DNA from: Chloroflexota bacterium
GTDB lineage: Bacteria; Chloroflexota; Anaerolineae; J036; Brachytrichaceae
Assembly (NCBI GenBank): GCA_021788625.1
Contig: JAJYKL010000009.1
Location: forward strand, 1 to 64,000
Reading direction: 5' to 3'
DNA: 64,000 nt
Positions 34,922 to 44,046 of this stretch are shown in pieces; the first letter of the stretch is position 1, and every line of letters starts with the position of its first letter. Both the position numbers and the translations under genes were made by a program. The notes below the pieces were generated by a model that saw nothing but the letters and a program-made list of their open reading frames with translations, ran no database searches and had not been told where the DNA came from.

Positions 34922-35287
34922 ATGTGGGTACGCGGAGTACGCGGTGCGACGATGGTGCGCGATAACACGCGCGAAGCGATCCTGGATGCTACGCGCGAGA
35001 TGCTGCAAGAATTGGTGGAGGCCAATGGCATCCAGGTGGATGAAATCGCCAGTGCATTCTTCAGTACCACGCGCGATCTGAACGCCGACTACCCGGCCCT
35101 GGCCGCACGGCAATTAGGCTGGACTGACGTGGCATTGATGTGTATGCACGAGATGGATGTTCCGCATGGCCTGCCGCGCATCGTGCGTGTGATGCTGCAC
35201 TGGAACACGACGAAGAAATCCGACCAGATTGTGCACGTCTACCTGAATGGAGCAGAAGCACTCCGACCGGACCGGAGCAGAGGCTGA
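34922..35287 (+). CDS. aroH: Chorismate mutase, AroH type
   Basis: The 121-residue enzyme rearranges chorismate to prephenate. It matches the monofunctional AroH trimer family: [37 protein letters not shown] at the N-terminus, with the catalytic Arg in GVRGATM, and the [23 protein letters not shown] block. The start at the ATG with a GGAGG site fits the family; the ORF-track start is in the leader. It is the first structural gene after the attenuator, with DAHP synthase 22 bases downstream, so it is the branch enzyme toward Tyr and Phe. Confidence 0.93.
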   Translation: MWVRGVRGATMVRDNTREAILDATREMLQELVEANGIQVDEIASAFFSTTRDLNADYPALAARQLGWTDVALMCMHEMDVPHGLPRIVRVMLHWNTTKKSDQIVHVYLNGAEALRPDRSRG

Positions 35288-35309
35288 AAGAAGCCAAGGA
35301 GGAGGGCAG

Positions 35310-36335
35310 ATGGTCATTATTATGAAAACTGGGGCGACAGGGAAAGAGATTGATGCGGTGGTGGCGCGTATCGAGTCGATGAGCTTCCGCGCGCACGCAA
35401 TCTATGGCGAGGAACGCACCATCATCGGCGTAGTGGGTAATGATCGGCCACTAGACCGCACAATCTTTGAAACCATGACTGGTGTCGAGACGACCGTGCC
35501 CATCCTCAAGCCATATAAACTGGCCAGCCGCGAGTTCAAGAAGGAGAACAGCATCATCTCGCTCTTCGGAAATGGCACCGGAGTGAAGGTAGGCGGCGAA
35601 GACATCGTGGTGATCGCCGGCCCCTGTTCTGCAGAGAATCGCCAGCAGGTGCTGGAGACTGCTCATGCCGTGAAAGAAGCGGGTGCCAAAGCCTTGCGCG
35701 GCGGGGCGTATAAACCGCGCACATCACCTTATTCGTTCCAGGGCTATGGGGAGGAGGCGCTTAAGTGGCTGGCCGAGGCGCGCGAGCAGACTGGACTGGC
35801 GGTAGTGACCGAGGTCATGGCTGCTGAACAGGTGCCACTCGTCAGCCAGTACGCCAATGTCCTGCAAGTTGGTGCACGCAATATGCAGAACTTCTATCTT
35901 CTAAATGCTGTTGGCATGAGTATGAAACCAGTGCTCCTGAAACGCGGAATGATGAGTACCGTGGAGGAATTGTTGATGGCAGCCGAATACATTCTATCGA
36001 ACGGCAACTATAACGTGATGCTGTGCGAGCGCGGCATTCGCACCTTTGAAACCTCCACCCGCAACACACTCGACATCAATGCTGTACCCGTACTTAAAAA
36101 ATTGAGCCATCTGCCGGTGATCGTCGATCCCAGCCATGCTACCGGCAAGTCCGAATACGTGACGTCTACCAGCCGGGCTGCCATTGCTGCCGGTGCGGAT
36201 GGGCTGATCGTGGAGGTGCACCCCGACCCCAGCTCCGCTCTATCTGATGGTGCCCAGTCTCTGACGCCCGAACAGTTTGGCGACCTGGTGCGCCAGACGC
36301 GCCGGATCGCCCAGGCGATGGACCGACAGATTTGA
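35310..36335 (+). CDS. aroF: DAHP synthase (class I beta), copy 1
   Basis: This enzyme condenses phosphoenolpyruvate and erythrose-4-phosphate, the first step of the shikimate pathway. The 341 residues have an N-terminal ferredoxin-like regulatory domain (1-75, [17 protein letters not shown]), the arrangement of the Thermotoga-type enzyme in which it senses Tyr or Phe. The TIM barrel follows: [44 protein letters not shown] and [15 protein letters not shown]. The ATG at 35310 is preceded by GGAGGAGGG. It is 13 bases upstream of a close paralog. Confidence 0.95.
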   Translation: MVIIMKTGATGKEIDAVVARIESMSFRAHAIYGEERTIIGVVGNDRPLDRTIFETMTGVETTVPILKPYKLASREFKKENSIISLFGNGTGVKVGGEDIVVIAGPCSAENRQQVLETAHAVKEAGAKALRGGAYKPRTSPYSFQGYGEEALKWLAEAREQTGLAVVTEVMAAEQVPLVSQYANVLQVGARNMQNFYLLNAVGMSMKPVLLKRGMMSTVEELLMAAEYILSNGNYNVMLCERGIRTFETSTRNTLDINAVPVLKKLSHLPVIVDPSHATGKSEYVTSTSRAAIAAGADGLIVEVHPDPSSALSDGAQSLTPEQFGDLVRQTRRIAQAMDRQI

Positions 36336-36348
36336 AGGAGATGCGGTA

Positions 36349-37383
36349 ATGGTCATTATTATGCGCGCGGGAGCGACCGCGCAGGAAATCGGAACCGTTG
36401 TCCAGCAGATCGAGCACGTTGGCATGCGTCCGCACCTGTCACAAGGCGAGGAACGAACCATCATCGGTGTGGTCGGTGATGAGCGGCCCATAGACCGTAC
36501 CGTTTTCGAGCTGCTGCCAGGTGTGGATCGGGTAGTGCCCATTTTGCGGCCATACAAACTCGCCAGCCGGGACTTTAAAAAAGATGACACGGTGATTACG
36601 ATCACCCCAGAAAATGGGAAACCGATCAAAATCGGCAACGTTAAAAACGGCCTGGCAATGATGGCTGGGCCGTGTGCCGTCGAGAGCCGGCAGCAGATCA
36701 TCGAGACAGCTCATAGGGTGAAGGAGGCTGGTGCGAATGTTTTGCGCGGGGGAGCGTATAAGCCGCGCACATCGCCATACTCGTTCCAGGGCTATGGTGA
36801 AGATGCTCTGAAGTGGCTGGCTGAGGCGCGTGAAGAGACGGGTCTGGCCGTGGTGACAGAGGTCATGTCACCAGACCTGGTACCACTGGTCAGCCACTAT
36901 GCCGACATTTTACAGGTAGGCGCGCGCAATATGCAGAACTTCGCACTTCTGAACGCTGTGGGGCTGAGCCGGCGACCGGTGCTCCTGAAGCGCGGCATGA
37001 TGAGCACGATGGAAGAGCTGCTCATGGCGGCAGAATACATCCTTTCCAACGGCAACTACAACGTGATGCTATGCGAGCGTGGCATCCGCACCTTCGAGAC
37101 CTACACCCGTAATACACTGGACATCAATGCGGTGCCGGTTTTGAAGATGCTCAGCCACCTGCCCGTGATTGTGGATCCCAGCCATGCCACTGGCAAGTGG
37201 GAGTACGTCACGGCGGTATCTCGTGCAGCCGTCGCGGCTGGTGCTGACGGTCTGATCGTTGAAGTGCATCCCCATCCGACCGAAGCGCTCTCCGATGGCG
37301 CGCAATCGCTCACACCCGAGAACTATGTCAGCCTCGTCACGCAGGTGAGGCGCGTTGCCCAAGCCGTTGACCGGATCGTATAA
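36349..37383 (+). CDS. aroF: DAHP synthase (class I beta), copy 2
   Basis: A tandem paralog of the preceding gene, 344 residues, with the same ferredoxin-like N-terminus ([17 protein letters not shown]) and barrel motifs ([46 protein letters not shown]). The N-terminal regulatory domain differs more than the barrel, including an insert around [11 protein letters not shown]. This suggests different feedback sensitivity, such as one copy for Tyr and one for Phe. AAGGAG lies about 8 bases upstream of the ATG. The DNA similarity is clearest across the barrel. Confidence 0.94.
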   Translation: MVIIMRAGATAQEIGTVVQQIEHVGMRPHLSQGEERTIIGVVGDERPIDRTVFELLPGVDRVVPILRPYKLASRDFKKDDTVITITPENGKPIKIGNVKNGLAMMAGPCAVESRQQIIETAHRVKEAGANVLRGGAYKPRTSPYSFQGYGEDALKWLAEAREETGLAVVTEVMSPDLVPLVSHYADILQVGARNMQNFALLNAVGLSRRPVLLKRGMMSTMEELLMAAEYILSNGNYNVMLCERGIRTFETYTRNTLDINAVPVLKMLSHLPVIVDPSHATGKWEYVTAVSRAAVAAGADGLIVEVHPHPTEALSDGAQSLTPENYVSLVTQVRRVAQAVDRIV

Positions 37384-37419
37384 GCGTGGGTGTTTCAGTC
37401 TGAAGGTTGCGTTTTATTT

Positions 37420-37425
37420 TACAAT
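37420..37425 (+). promoter_or_regulatory. -10-like TACAAT directly before tyrA
   Basis: TACAAT ends seven bases before the GTG of tyrA, and no Shine-Dalgarno is present. This would give a leaderless tyrA transcript in addition to read-through from the aroF genes. It is the same geometry as at thrC. Confidence 0.4.
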
Positions 37426-37432
37426 CGCTTCC

Positions 37433-38347
37433 GTGAATCAAGATGACCCGTTACAACCGCCTGTAGAGATTGACAACCTGTGCATCGTTGGGCTGGGATT
37501 GATGGGCGCATCCCTGGCCATGGCCGTGCGTGAGCACGCCAGCCAACCTGGTAGCCCTCTGCGGGTGCGCCATATCACCGGCGTGGCGCGCCGCCAGGAA
37601 ACGGTTCGTCAAGGTCTTGCACGAGGGATTGTAGACGAGGCCGGCACCGATTTCGCTGTTGGAGTGAGTCGCGCAGACGTGGTAGTACTGGCTGCCCCCG
37701 TACGCACCATCCTTTCGCAGTTGCGCACTCAGGCAGATGCCTTCATGGCTGGAGCAACGGTGACAGACCTGGGCAGTACCAAACTGGCCATCGTACAGGC
37801 CATGGACCACCTTCCAGAAGGCGTGCACGCTGTCGGCTCGCATCCCATGTGCGGCAAAGAAGTGACGGGATTGGACGCAGCCGATGCTCATTTGTATCAG
37901 GGAAAACGCTGGATCCTCACACGAACAGCACGCACTTCTGACTCCTCGCTTGACCTGATCCAGCGGCTGGCGCTGACAGCCGGCGCGGTGACGCTGGAGC
38001 TGGACGCGACCCGACACGATAGGCTGGTCGCGTTTGCCAGCCACCTGCCCTATGCTGTGGCCATTTCACTTATTACGGCCACGGAGCAAGCTAGCCTCGA
38101 TGACTCGACCTTATGGCAGGTAACGGCCAGTGGCTTTCGCGATACCAGTCGTGTTGCGGCCAGTGATGTGACCATGATGATGGATATTCTGCTGACCAAT
38201 CGAGAGGCTGTTTGTGGTGCGATCCGCGATTTCCAGTTTGCACTGGACCAGCTTACCGCGTTAATCGAACGTCAAGATGAGGCAGGCTTGCGTGCGTACT
38301 TGACCGCTGCTGCGCAGGCGCGTCAAACGAACGGAGCGCACTGGTAG
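37433..38347 (+). CDS. tyrA: Prephenate dehydrogenase
   Basis: The NAD(P)-dependent enzyme converts prephenate to 4-hydroxyphenylpyruvate on the way to tyrosine. The 304-residue product begins with the dinucleotide motif LCIVGLGLMGASLAMAVREH, then has DLGSTKLAIVQAMD and HPMCGKEVTGLDAADAHLYQG. The C-terminal dimer domain follows (FASHLPYAVAISLITATE, SGFRDTSRVAASD). It lacks an ACT domain. I prefer the GTG at 37433 because the longer ORF overlaps aroF; a TTG start there is unlikely. Confidence 0.92.
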   Translation: MNQDDPLQPPVEIDNLCIVGLGLMGASLAMAVREHASQPGSPLRVRHITGVARRQETVRQGLARGIVDEAGTDFAVGVSRADVVVLAAPVRTILSQLRTQADAFMAGATVTDLGSTKLAIVQAMDHLPEGVHAVGSHPMCGKEVTGLDAADAHLYQGKRWILTRTARTSDSSLDLIQRLALTAGAVTLELDATRHDRLVAFASHLPYAVAISLITATEQASLDDSTLWQVTASGFRDTSRVAASDVTMMMDILLTNREAVCGAIRDFQFALDQLTALIERQDEAGLRAYLTAAAQARQTNGAHW

Positions 38348-38431
38348 AAAGAGATTGAGCATTGGAGAGCAGAAGAATATGCCGCAAAGAACAGGCACTT
38401 ACTAAAGGTTGGCGCGATCTGCTTATGACAC

Positions 38432-39832
38432 ATGATTAAGGAAATATACCCTCCCCGGCAACTAAACGGCGTACTGCGGGTGCCCGGTGATCGCAGCATC
38501 ACGGTGCGTGCCATTCTACTCGGTTCTATTGCCGACGGCACCAGTGTTGTGCGCGAATACCTTGACTGCGACGACACAGGTGCGTCGGTCAATATTATGC
38601 GAGAACTGGGCATTGATATACATGAAGAGCGAGACAACGGCTCGATGTTGCGCATTCACGGAGCCAGCATGCACGGACTGCATGCCGCACGTCAGGAGCT
38701 CTTCTGCAACTCGTCTGGCACAACCATGCGTCTACTGGCTGGGTTGATGGCCGGCCAGACTTTTGCCAGTACGATCGATGGCAGTGAACAACTGCGCAAC
38801 CGGCCCATGCGTCGCATTGTGGAACCCCTGACGCGAATGGGTGCGCTGATCAGCAGCACCAGTGATCATGCTCCGCTCTACATCAAACCAGCCAATCTGC
38901 ATGGCATCGACTACCTGATGCAGGTAGCCAGTGCACAGGTGAAATCAGCGCTGTTATTGGCCGCTCTGTACGCCGATGGAGACGTGATCATCCGCGAAAC
39001 TGCAACCACACGTGACCACACCGAGCGCATGTTATCGGCGATGGGTGTGGCTGTTCGTTATGGTCACCAAAATGGCGACGGATCATCGCACGCTGCACTC
39101 CAGGCTTCTGAAGAGTCGAGGTTGTTGCCGCAAAGTAGCGGGCAAACACCAGTTGTAGATCGGCAAATATCGATCCCGAGCCGTCAATTGCCCGGTGCCT
39201 TGCATCCATTGGATATGACCGTGCCTGCCGATTTCTCCTCCGCTGCGTTTTTTCTGGTCGCTGCGATACTGCACCCCCACTCGCGATTGGAGCTGCCTGG
39301 TACTGGTCTGAACCCCACGCGTACTGGTTTGCTCGAAGCCCTGCGTGCAATGGGTGCTGTCGTAACGGTGCAAAACTCGGGTTTACAGGGTGGGGAACCT
39401 GTTGGCGACTTAGTACCTGTCACGAGCCGTTTGCGAGCGATGGAAGTGAGCGGCGCACTGACATCCTTGATGATCGATGAATTTCCCATCTTCGCCGTGG
39501 CGGCAACTCAGGCTGTGGGGACAACAGTGGTGCGTAATGCCGAGGAGTTGCGTGTGAAAGAGTCGAACCGCATCGACGATTTGGTCGTGGAGCTGCGCAA
39601 GATGGGAGCGCACATCGAAGCCACATCCGATGGTTTTATTGTCGCGGGGCCTGCAACGCTGCGTGGAGCCGTCGTGGACGCCCATGGCGACCATCGCATG
39701 GCCATGTCGTTAGCCGTGGCAGGGCTCATTGCAGAGGGCAAGACGACTCTGACCGGTGCGGAATGTGTCAGCAAGACGTACCCAGGATTCTTTGACGACC
39801 TGGCGGCAATCAGTGCATCCAGCGATAAATGA
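38432..39832 (+). CDS. aroA: EPSP synthase (3-phosphoshikimate 1-carboxyvinyltransferase), active-site variant
   Basis: The 466-residue enzyme adds the enolpyruvyl group to shikimate-3-phosphate. It has the expected landmarks: NSSGTTMRLLAGLMAG, LRNRPMRRIVEPL (the substrate Arg), AQVKSALLLAAL, VKESNRIDDL (catalytic Glu) and CVSKTYPGFFDDL (catalytic Lys). The N-terminal motif that normally reads GSKSxSxR or GDKSISHR reads GDRSITVR, so the catalytic Lys22 equivalent is Arg and the next Ser is Thr. A 30-residue insert (about 213-242) precedes the second domain. It begins 84 bases after tyrA without a clear Shine-Dalgarno. It overlaps the next gene. Confidence 0.93.
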   Translation: MIKEIYPPRQLNGVLRVPGDRSITVRAILLGSIADGTSVVREYLDCDDTGASVNIMRELGIDIHEERDNGSMLRIHGASMHGLHAARQELFCNSSGTTMRLLAGLMAGQTFASTIDGSEQLRNRPMRRIVEPLTRMGALISSTSDHAPLYIKPANLHGIDYLMQVASAQVKSALLLAALYADGDVIIRETATTRDHTERMLSAMGVAVRYGHQNGDGSSHAALQASEESRLLPQSSGQTPVVDRQISIPSRQLPGALHPLDMTVPADFSSAAFFLVAAILHPHSRLELPGTGLNPTRTGLLEALRAMGAVVTVQNSGLQGGEPVGDLVPVTSRLRAMEVSGALTSLMIDEFPIFAVAATQAVGTTVVRNAEELRVKESNRIDDLVVELRKMGAHIEATSDGFIVAGPATLRGAVVDAHGDHRMAMSLAVAGLIAEGKTTLTGAECVSKTYPGFFDDLAAISASSDK

Positions 39833-40461
39833 TGAGCACACAAAACGAACCACAGTGGTTGATATGGGCGCGAGCATTGCAGGCTCACGCACAGGACGGT
39901 CTGGCTTATTGTAAAGACCCATATGACATCGAACGCTTTAGCGCCGTTCAGCAGATTGCCGCGGAAATCATGGCGACTTATGCAGGCATCGATGCGCAAC
40001 AGGTGCTGGATCTGTTCAAGCAGGAGACAGGTTACGCCACGCCCAAGGTGGATGTGCGCGCCGTGGTTTTCCGTGGCGACGCGTTGTTGCTGGTGCGGGA
40101 GATCTCTGATGGAGGCTGGACACTTCCGGGAGGCTGGGCTGACGTTGGAGAAGCACCCGGAGAGGCAGCAGCGCGGGAAACACTTGAGGAATCTGGTTTC
40201 CAGGTCCGGGCATCAAAGCTGTTGGCTGTATACGACCGCAACCGGCACGGACATCCGGCACTCCCCTCTTATGTGTACAAGCTCTTCTTCCGCTGCGATT
40301 TACTCGGTGGTGTGCCGACGGAAAGTCGGGAGACGGACGCAGTCGGTTTCTTTCGCGAAGGTGAGCTACCCGAACTATCACTGACGCGTGTCACACCGGG
40401 CGAAATCAAACGTATGTTCGAGCATCATCGCCATTCCAACTGGCCGACGGATTTCGACTGA
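39829..40461 (+). CDS. Nudix hydrolase with N-terminal domain
   Basis: The 210-residue protein contains a complete Nudix box, GWADVGEAPGEAAARETLEESGF, in the C-terminal half. An N-terminal helical domain (about 1-65, LIWARALQAHAQDGLAYCKDPYDIERF) matches the type seen in ADP-ribose and pyrophosphate hydrolases. It overlaps aroA by four bases and aroE by one, so it is embedded in the pathway operon. Its substrate is unknown; a clean-up role on a nucleotide or diphosphate by-product is one possibility. Confidence 0.87.
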   Translation: MMSTQNEPQWLIWARALQAHAQDGLAYCKDPYDIERFSAVQQIAAEIMATYAGIDAQQVLDLFKQETGYATPKVDVRAVVFRGDALLLVREISDGGWTLPGGWADVGEAPGEAAARETLEESGFQVRASKLLAVYDRNRHGHPALPSYVYKLFFRCDLLGGVPTESRETDAVGFFREGELPELSLTRVTPGEIKRMFEHHRHSNWPTDFD

Positions 40462-41336
40462 TGCGTGTCGGATTGATTGGACATCCGGTGGCGCACAGCG
40501 CTTCACCACGTATGCAGGATGCAGCATTTGCTGCTGTGGGGTTGGACTGGCGCTACGAGTTATGGGACACTCCGCTGGATGAGCTGCCGGAGCGCGTGCG
40601 CATGATTCGCGAGAGAGATGACATCGCCGGTGCGAACGTCACGATCCCGCACAAGCAAAATATCATCCCGCTGCTGGACGACATCTCAACCCATGCGCTT
40701 GCGATCGGCGCCGTGAACACGATAATCAAAACCCGTACAGGCACTGAAAACCCTATCGCACCATCCCGGCAGCGATTGGTTGGCGATAATACCGACTGGC
40801 TTGGGTTTCTGGCAGATCTGCGCTTCCATGATATACAGCCTGAGGCGCTAACCCAGGCGCTGGTGCTGGGAGCTGGTGGGTCGGCACGAGGTATCTGTTA
40901 TGCCCTCGGATGTAGCGGTGCGCAGGTATATGTTCTGAACCGCACTAAAGCTCACGCCGAACAACTCGTTGACTCGCTAAGCTGGCATTTACCGCTGGGT
41001 CGAATACAGGCTGGTCCACTCTCCGCCCAAGCCATCGGTGAGTTGAATGACATTGACCTCATCGTGAACTGCACCTCTGCGGGTATGTCACCCAATGAGA
41101 GCACATCACCCTGGCCGAATGAGGCCAAATTCCCTGTTGGCGCCATCCTTTACGATCTGGTCTACAAACCGCGCCAGACACACCTGATGCACCAGGCCTC
41201 CCAGGCTGGTCTGCGCGTGATTGGCGGACTGGGGATGCTGGCGATGCAAGGCGCTGCCTCGTTCCAGTTTTGGACCCACATACCGGACTCACGTGTGGCA
41301 GTCATCATGAGGAAAGTATTGAATGAGCAAGCATAA
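40461..41336 (+). CDS. aroE: Shikimate dehydrogenase
   Basis: AroE reduces 3-dehydroshikimate to shikimate with NADPH. The 291 residues carry VGLIGHPVAHSASPRMQDAAF, the catalytic Lys in NVTIPHKQNI, GAVNTI, GDNTDWLGF, and the nucleotide motif VLGAGGSARGICYAL. It ends with GGLGMLAMQGAASFQFW. It shares one base with the Nudix stop (TGATG), so they are coupled. The loop between the two domains has about ten additional residues (TGTENPIAPSRQR). Confidence 0.95.
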   Translation: MRVGLIGHPVAHSASPRMQDAAFAAVGLDWRYELWDTPLDELPERVRMIRERDDIAGANVTIPHKQNIIPLLDDISTHALAIGAVNTIIKTRTGTENPIAPSRQRLVGDNTDWLGFLADLRFHDIQPEALTQALVLGAGGSARGICYALGCSGAQVYVLNRTKAHAEQLVDSLSWHLPLGRIQAGPLSAQAIGELNDIDLIVNCTSAGMSPNESTSPWPNEAKFPVGAILYDLVYKPRQTHLMHQASQAGLRVIGGLGMLAMQGAASFQFWTHIPDSRVAVIMRKVLNEQA

Positions 41337-41433
41337 TCGAAGTGAGCTCAGTAATCCATGAAAACAGCTCCTAATCATCCGTGATAGAGTGTATCCAAAA
41401 GCAGTGACCCGCTAGAGATGGGAGGTGTAACTT

Positions 41434-42810
41434 ATGACAGAAGTAAAGAAAGTAGCTGGCAAAAACACAGTGCGGAACCTCAGCCAGGAACAACTTCGCA
41501 GCTTCCAACAGGCTTTTGAAGCAGACCCCAAAAACAGGTTGGCGATGAATGCCGTCACTAAAAACCCCGTGAACACGGTGGTGCTGAACCGCAGCGTGGT
41601 GGCGGGTATAAACCACACCTTCTCGAACGTATTGAAGAGTAACGATATTACGGCTCAGAGCCGTAGTGGACGATGCTGGTTATTTGCGGGACTGAACACC
41701 TTCCGAGTTGAAGCGATGAAGCACCTGAACGTGGAAAAGTTCGAGCTTTCGCAGAACTACATGATGTTTTGGGATAAGCTCGAAAAGGCCAACTACTTCC
41801 TGGAGAGCATCCTCAGCACACTGGACGAACCCGCCAATGGACGCCTGATCATGTTCCTGCTGCAAAACCCCATCCAGGATGGGGGCCAGTGGGATATGTT
41901 TGTGAACCTGGTCAAGAAATATGGCGTTGTGCCCAAGTCGTTTATGCCTGAGACGGAATCCAGCAGCAATTCAGGCGCCATGACTTCACTCATTACCGCT
42001 AAATTACGTGAAGATGCCGCCGAGTTACGCCGCATGCATACGCAAGGAGCCGGTGAACAAACACTGCGCGACTGCAAGGTCGATATGATCGCTGTGATCT
42101 ATCGCATGCTGGCCATTCATCTGGGCGAGCCGCCGCGCGATTTTTATTGGCAGTGGCGTGACAAAGATAATACCTTCCACCGCGACGGTAAAATCACTCC
42201 GCATGAGTTTTTTAAGCACTACGTACAAGTGGACCTGGACGATAAGGTCTGCCTGATAAACTGCCCCACGGCGGACAAGCCTTTCAACAAACTTTATACC
42301 GTTGAATACCTGGGTAACGTAAGGGAGGGGCATATTGTGCGCTATTTGAATGTGGATATTGGCACATTCAAGAAAGCCGCCATGGAACAGGTGATAGCTG
42401 GTATGCCGGTGTGGTTTGGCTGCGATGTGGGCAAGATGCTGGAGCGCGACCTGGGTATCCTGGATATGAGTGTCTACGACTACAGTCTGGCCTATGGTAC
42501 CGAGTTCAAGGCGGATAAAGCTGAGCGAGTGGACTACGGTCAAAGTGTGATGACACATGCCATGGTGTTCACCGGCGTGGATGTGAACGCTGAGGGCAAG
42601 CCTACCAAATGGCGGGTGGAGAACAGTTGGGGTGAGCAGGTGGGCGACAAGGGATTCCTGGTGATGAGTGACCACTGGTTCGACGAATACATGTACGAAG
42701 TGGTGGTGGAGAAGCGCTACGTCCCAACCGATCTGCTGGCCATACTCGAGACTGAACCCATCAAACTTCCCCCATGGGACCCGATGGGAAGCCTGGCGCA
42801 TGCCAATTGA
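41434..42810 (+). CDS. pepC: Aminopeptidase C / bleomycin hydrolase (cysteine peptidase C1B)
   Basis: The 458-residue cytoplasmic aminopeptidase belongs to papain-like family C1B. Its active site is complete: Gln in DITAQSRSGRCWLFAG and Cys at about 81, His in MTHAMVFTGV, and Asn in WRVENSWGEQVG. Full-length family size and a C-terminal Ala-Asn tail are present; in the family the C-terminus projects into the active site and enforces aminopeptidase action. GGGAGGTG precedes the ATG by about 7 bases. It separates aroE from aroC, with 97 bases before it and 18 after, so it probably travels with the operon without being a pathway enzyme. Confidence 0.94.
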   Translation: MTEVKKVAGKNTVRNLSQEQLRSFQQAFEADPKNRLAMNAVTKNPVNTVVLNRSVVAGINHTFSNVLKSNDITAQSRSGRCWLFAGLNTFRVEAMKHLNVEKFELSQNYMMFWDKLEKANYFLESILSTLDEPANGRLIMFLLQNPIQDGGQWDMFVNLVKKYGVVPKSFMPETESSSNSGAMTSLITAKLREDAAELRRMHTQGAGEQTLRDCKVDMIAVIYRMLAIHLGEPPRDFYWQWRDKDNTFHRDGKITPHEFFKHYVQVDLDDKVCLINCPTADKPFNKLYTVEYLGNVREGHIVRYLNVDIGTFKKAAMEQVIAGMPVWFGCDVGKMLERDLGILDMSVYDYSLAYGTEFKADKAERVDYGQSVMTHAMVFTGVDVNAEGKPTKWRVENSWGEQVGDKGFLVMSDHWFDEYMYEVVVEKRYVPTDLLAILETEPIKLPPWDPMGSLAHAN

Positions 42811-42828
42811 TGCGCGGTCGAAAGCCTT

Positions 42829-44046
42829 ATGCGGTTTCTGACAGCCGGTGAATCTCATGGTCCGGAACTGACGGCCATCCTGGACGGGATGCCAGCCGGG
42901 CTAGCCTTGACGAGTGAGCTCATCGATCACGATCTGGCGCGCCGCCAGCAAGGATATGGTAGCGGTGGGCGCATGAAGATCGAGCATGACCATGCCCGCA
43001 TCACAGCCGGCGTGATGGCCGGCCGCACCACTGGCAGCCCGCTGGCAATCACGATATTGAATGCAGACCACAGCAAGTGGCGAGACCGTGATATTGCCCC
43101 CATGACGATCCCGCGTCCAGGTCATGCTGACCTCACCGGTGCGGTGAAGTATGGCTATCGTGAGCTAAGACTATCGTTGGAGCGCGCTTCAGCACGTGAG
43201 ACTGCCTGCCGTGTCGCCATTGGCGCTATTTGCCGGCTGCTGCTGGCTGAATTCGGCATCGCAGTTGGTGGGTATGTCACAAGGATTGGGACGATTTCTG
43301 CGGAGGGGACTGGAGAAACGGGTGAGCGCCAGATGCTGGTCTCGAATCCTCAATCAGTGGACTCCTTGTATCGATCACGCTTTGATGCAGCGGAGGCCAG
43401 TGACGTTCGCTGTTATGACCCATCTGCAGCAGAGCGGATGCGGGAAGCTATCCGGCAGGTGATGAGCAACAAGGACACGTTAGGTGGAGTGGTGGAAGGC
43501 GTGGCATTGGGCGTGCCGCCTGGTCTTGGCAGCCACGTGCATTGGGACCGAAAGCTCTCCACGCGCCTTGCCGCGGCTGTGATGAGCATTCCCTCCGTGA
43601 AAGGCGTTGAAATCGGTGACGGCTTCTCTGAGACCGTGCACCCCGGCACGCAGGTGCAGGATGAATTGAGCGTGAACACGCAAGGGGTTCTTGAACACTC
43701 AACAAACCATGCCGGCGGACTGGAGGGTGGAATCAGCAACGGTGCGCCCGTTATCGTGCGAGCGGCGTTCAAACCCATTGCCACCACATTAAGCCCGTTG
43801 CGGTCAGTAGACCTGGCGACAGGTGCTGACGTCCACACGGAATATGAGCGTTCAGACTTCTGTCATATACCGCGCGCTGCGCCCATCGTGGAAGCTATGA
43901 TGTGCTTTGTGCTGGCCGATGCACTGGTGGAGAAACTGGGTGGCGACTCGCTGGACGAGATGCGCCCGCGATTCGAATTGCTGCGGCAGCTTCGACTGGA
44001 CCAACTGGGAATGGACAATGTGCCGTGGAGGTTCGGTTATGAGTGA
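42829..44046 (+). CDS. aroC: Chorismate synthase
   Basis: The FMN-dependent enzyme converts EPSP to chorismate. The 405 residues show the signature MRFLTAGESHGPELTAILDGMPAGL, HDLARRQQGYGSGGRMKIE, RPGHADLTGAVKYG, RASARETACRVA and NHAGGLEGGISNGAPV. It extends normally to the end. The stop overlaps the start of aroKB by eight bases. Its product feeds AroH at the other end of the same cluster. Confidence 0.96.
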   Translation: MRFLTAGESHGPELTAILDGMPAGLALTSELIDHDLARRQQGYGSGGRMKIEHDHARITAGVMAGRTTGSPLAITILNADHSKWRDRDIAPMTIPRPGHADLTGAVKYGYRELRLSLERASARETACRVAIGAICRLLLAEFGIAVGGYVTRIGTISAEGTGETGERQMLVSNPQSVDSLYRSRFDAAEASDVRCYDPSAAERMREAIRQVMSNKDTLGGVVEGVALGVPPGLGSHVHWDRKLSTRLAAAVMSIPSVKGVEIGDGFSETVHPGTQVQDELSVNTQGVLEHSTNHAGGLEGGISNGAPVIVRAAFKPIATTLSPLRSVDLATGADVHTEYERSDFCHIPRAAPIVEAMMCFVLADALVEKLGGDSLDEMRPRFELLRQLRLDQLGMDNVPWRFGYE

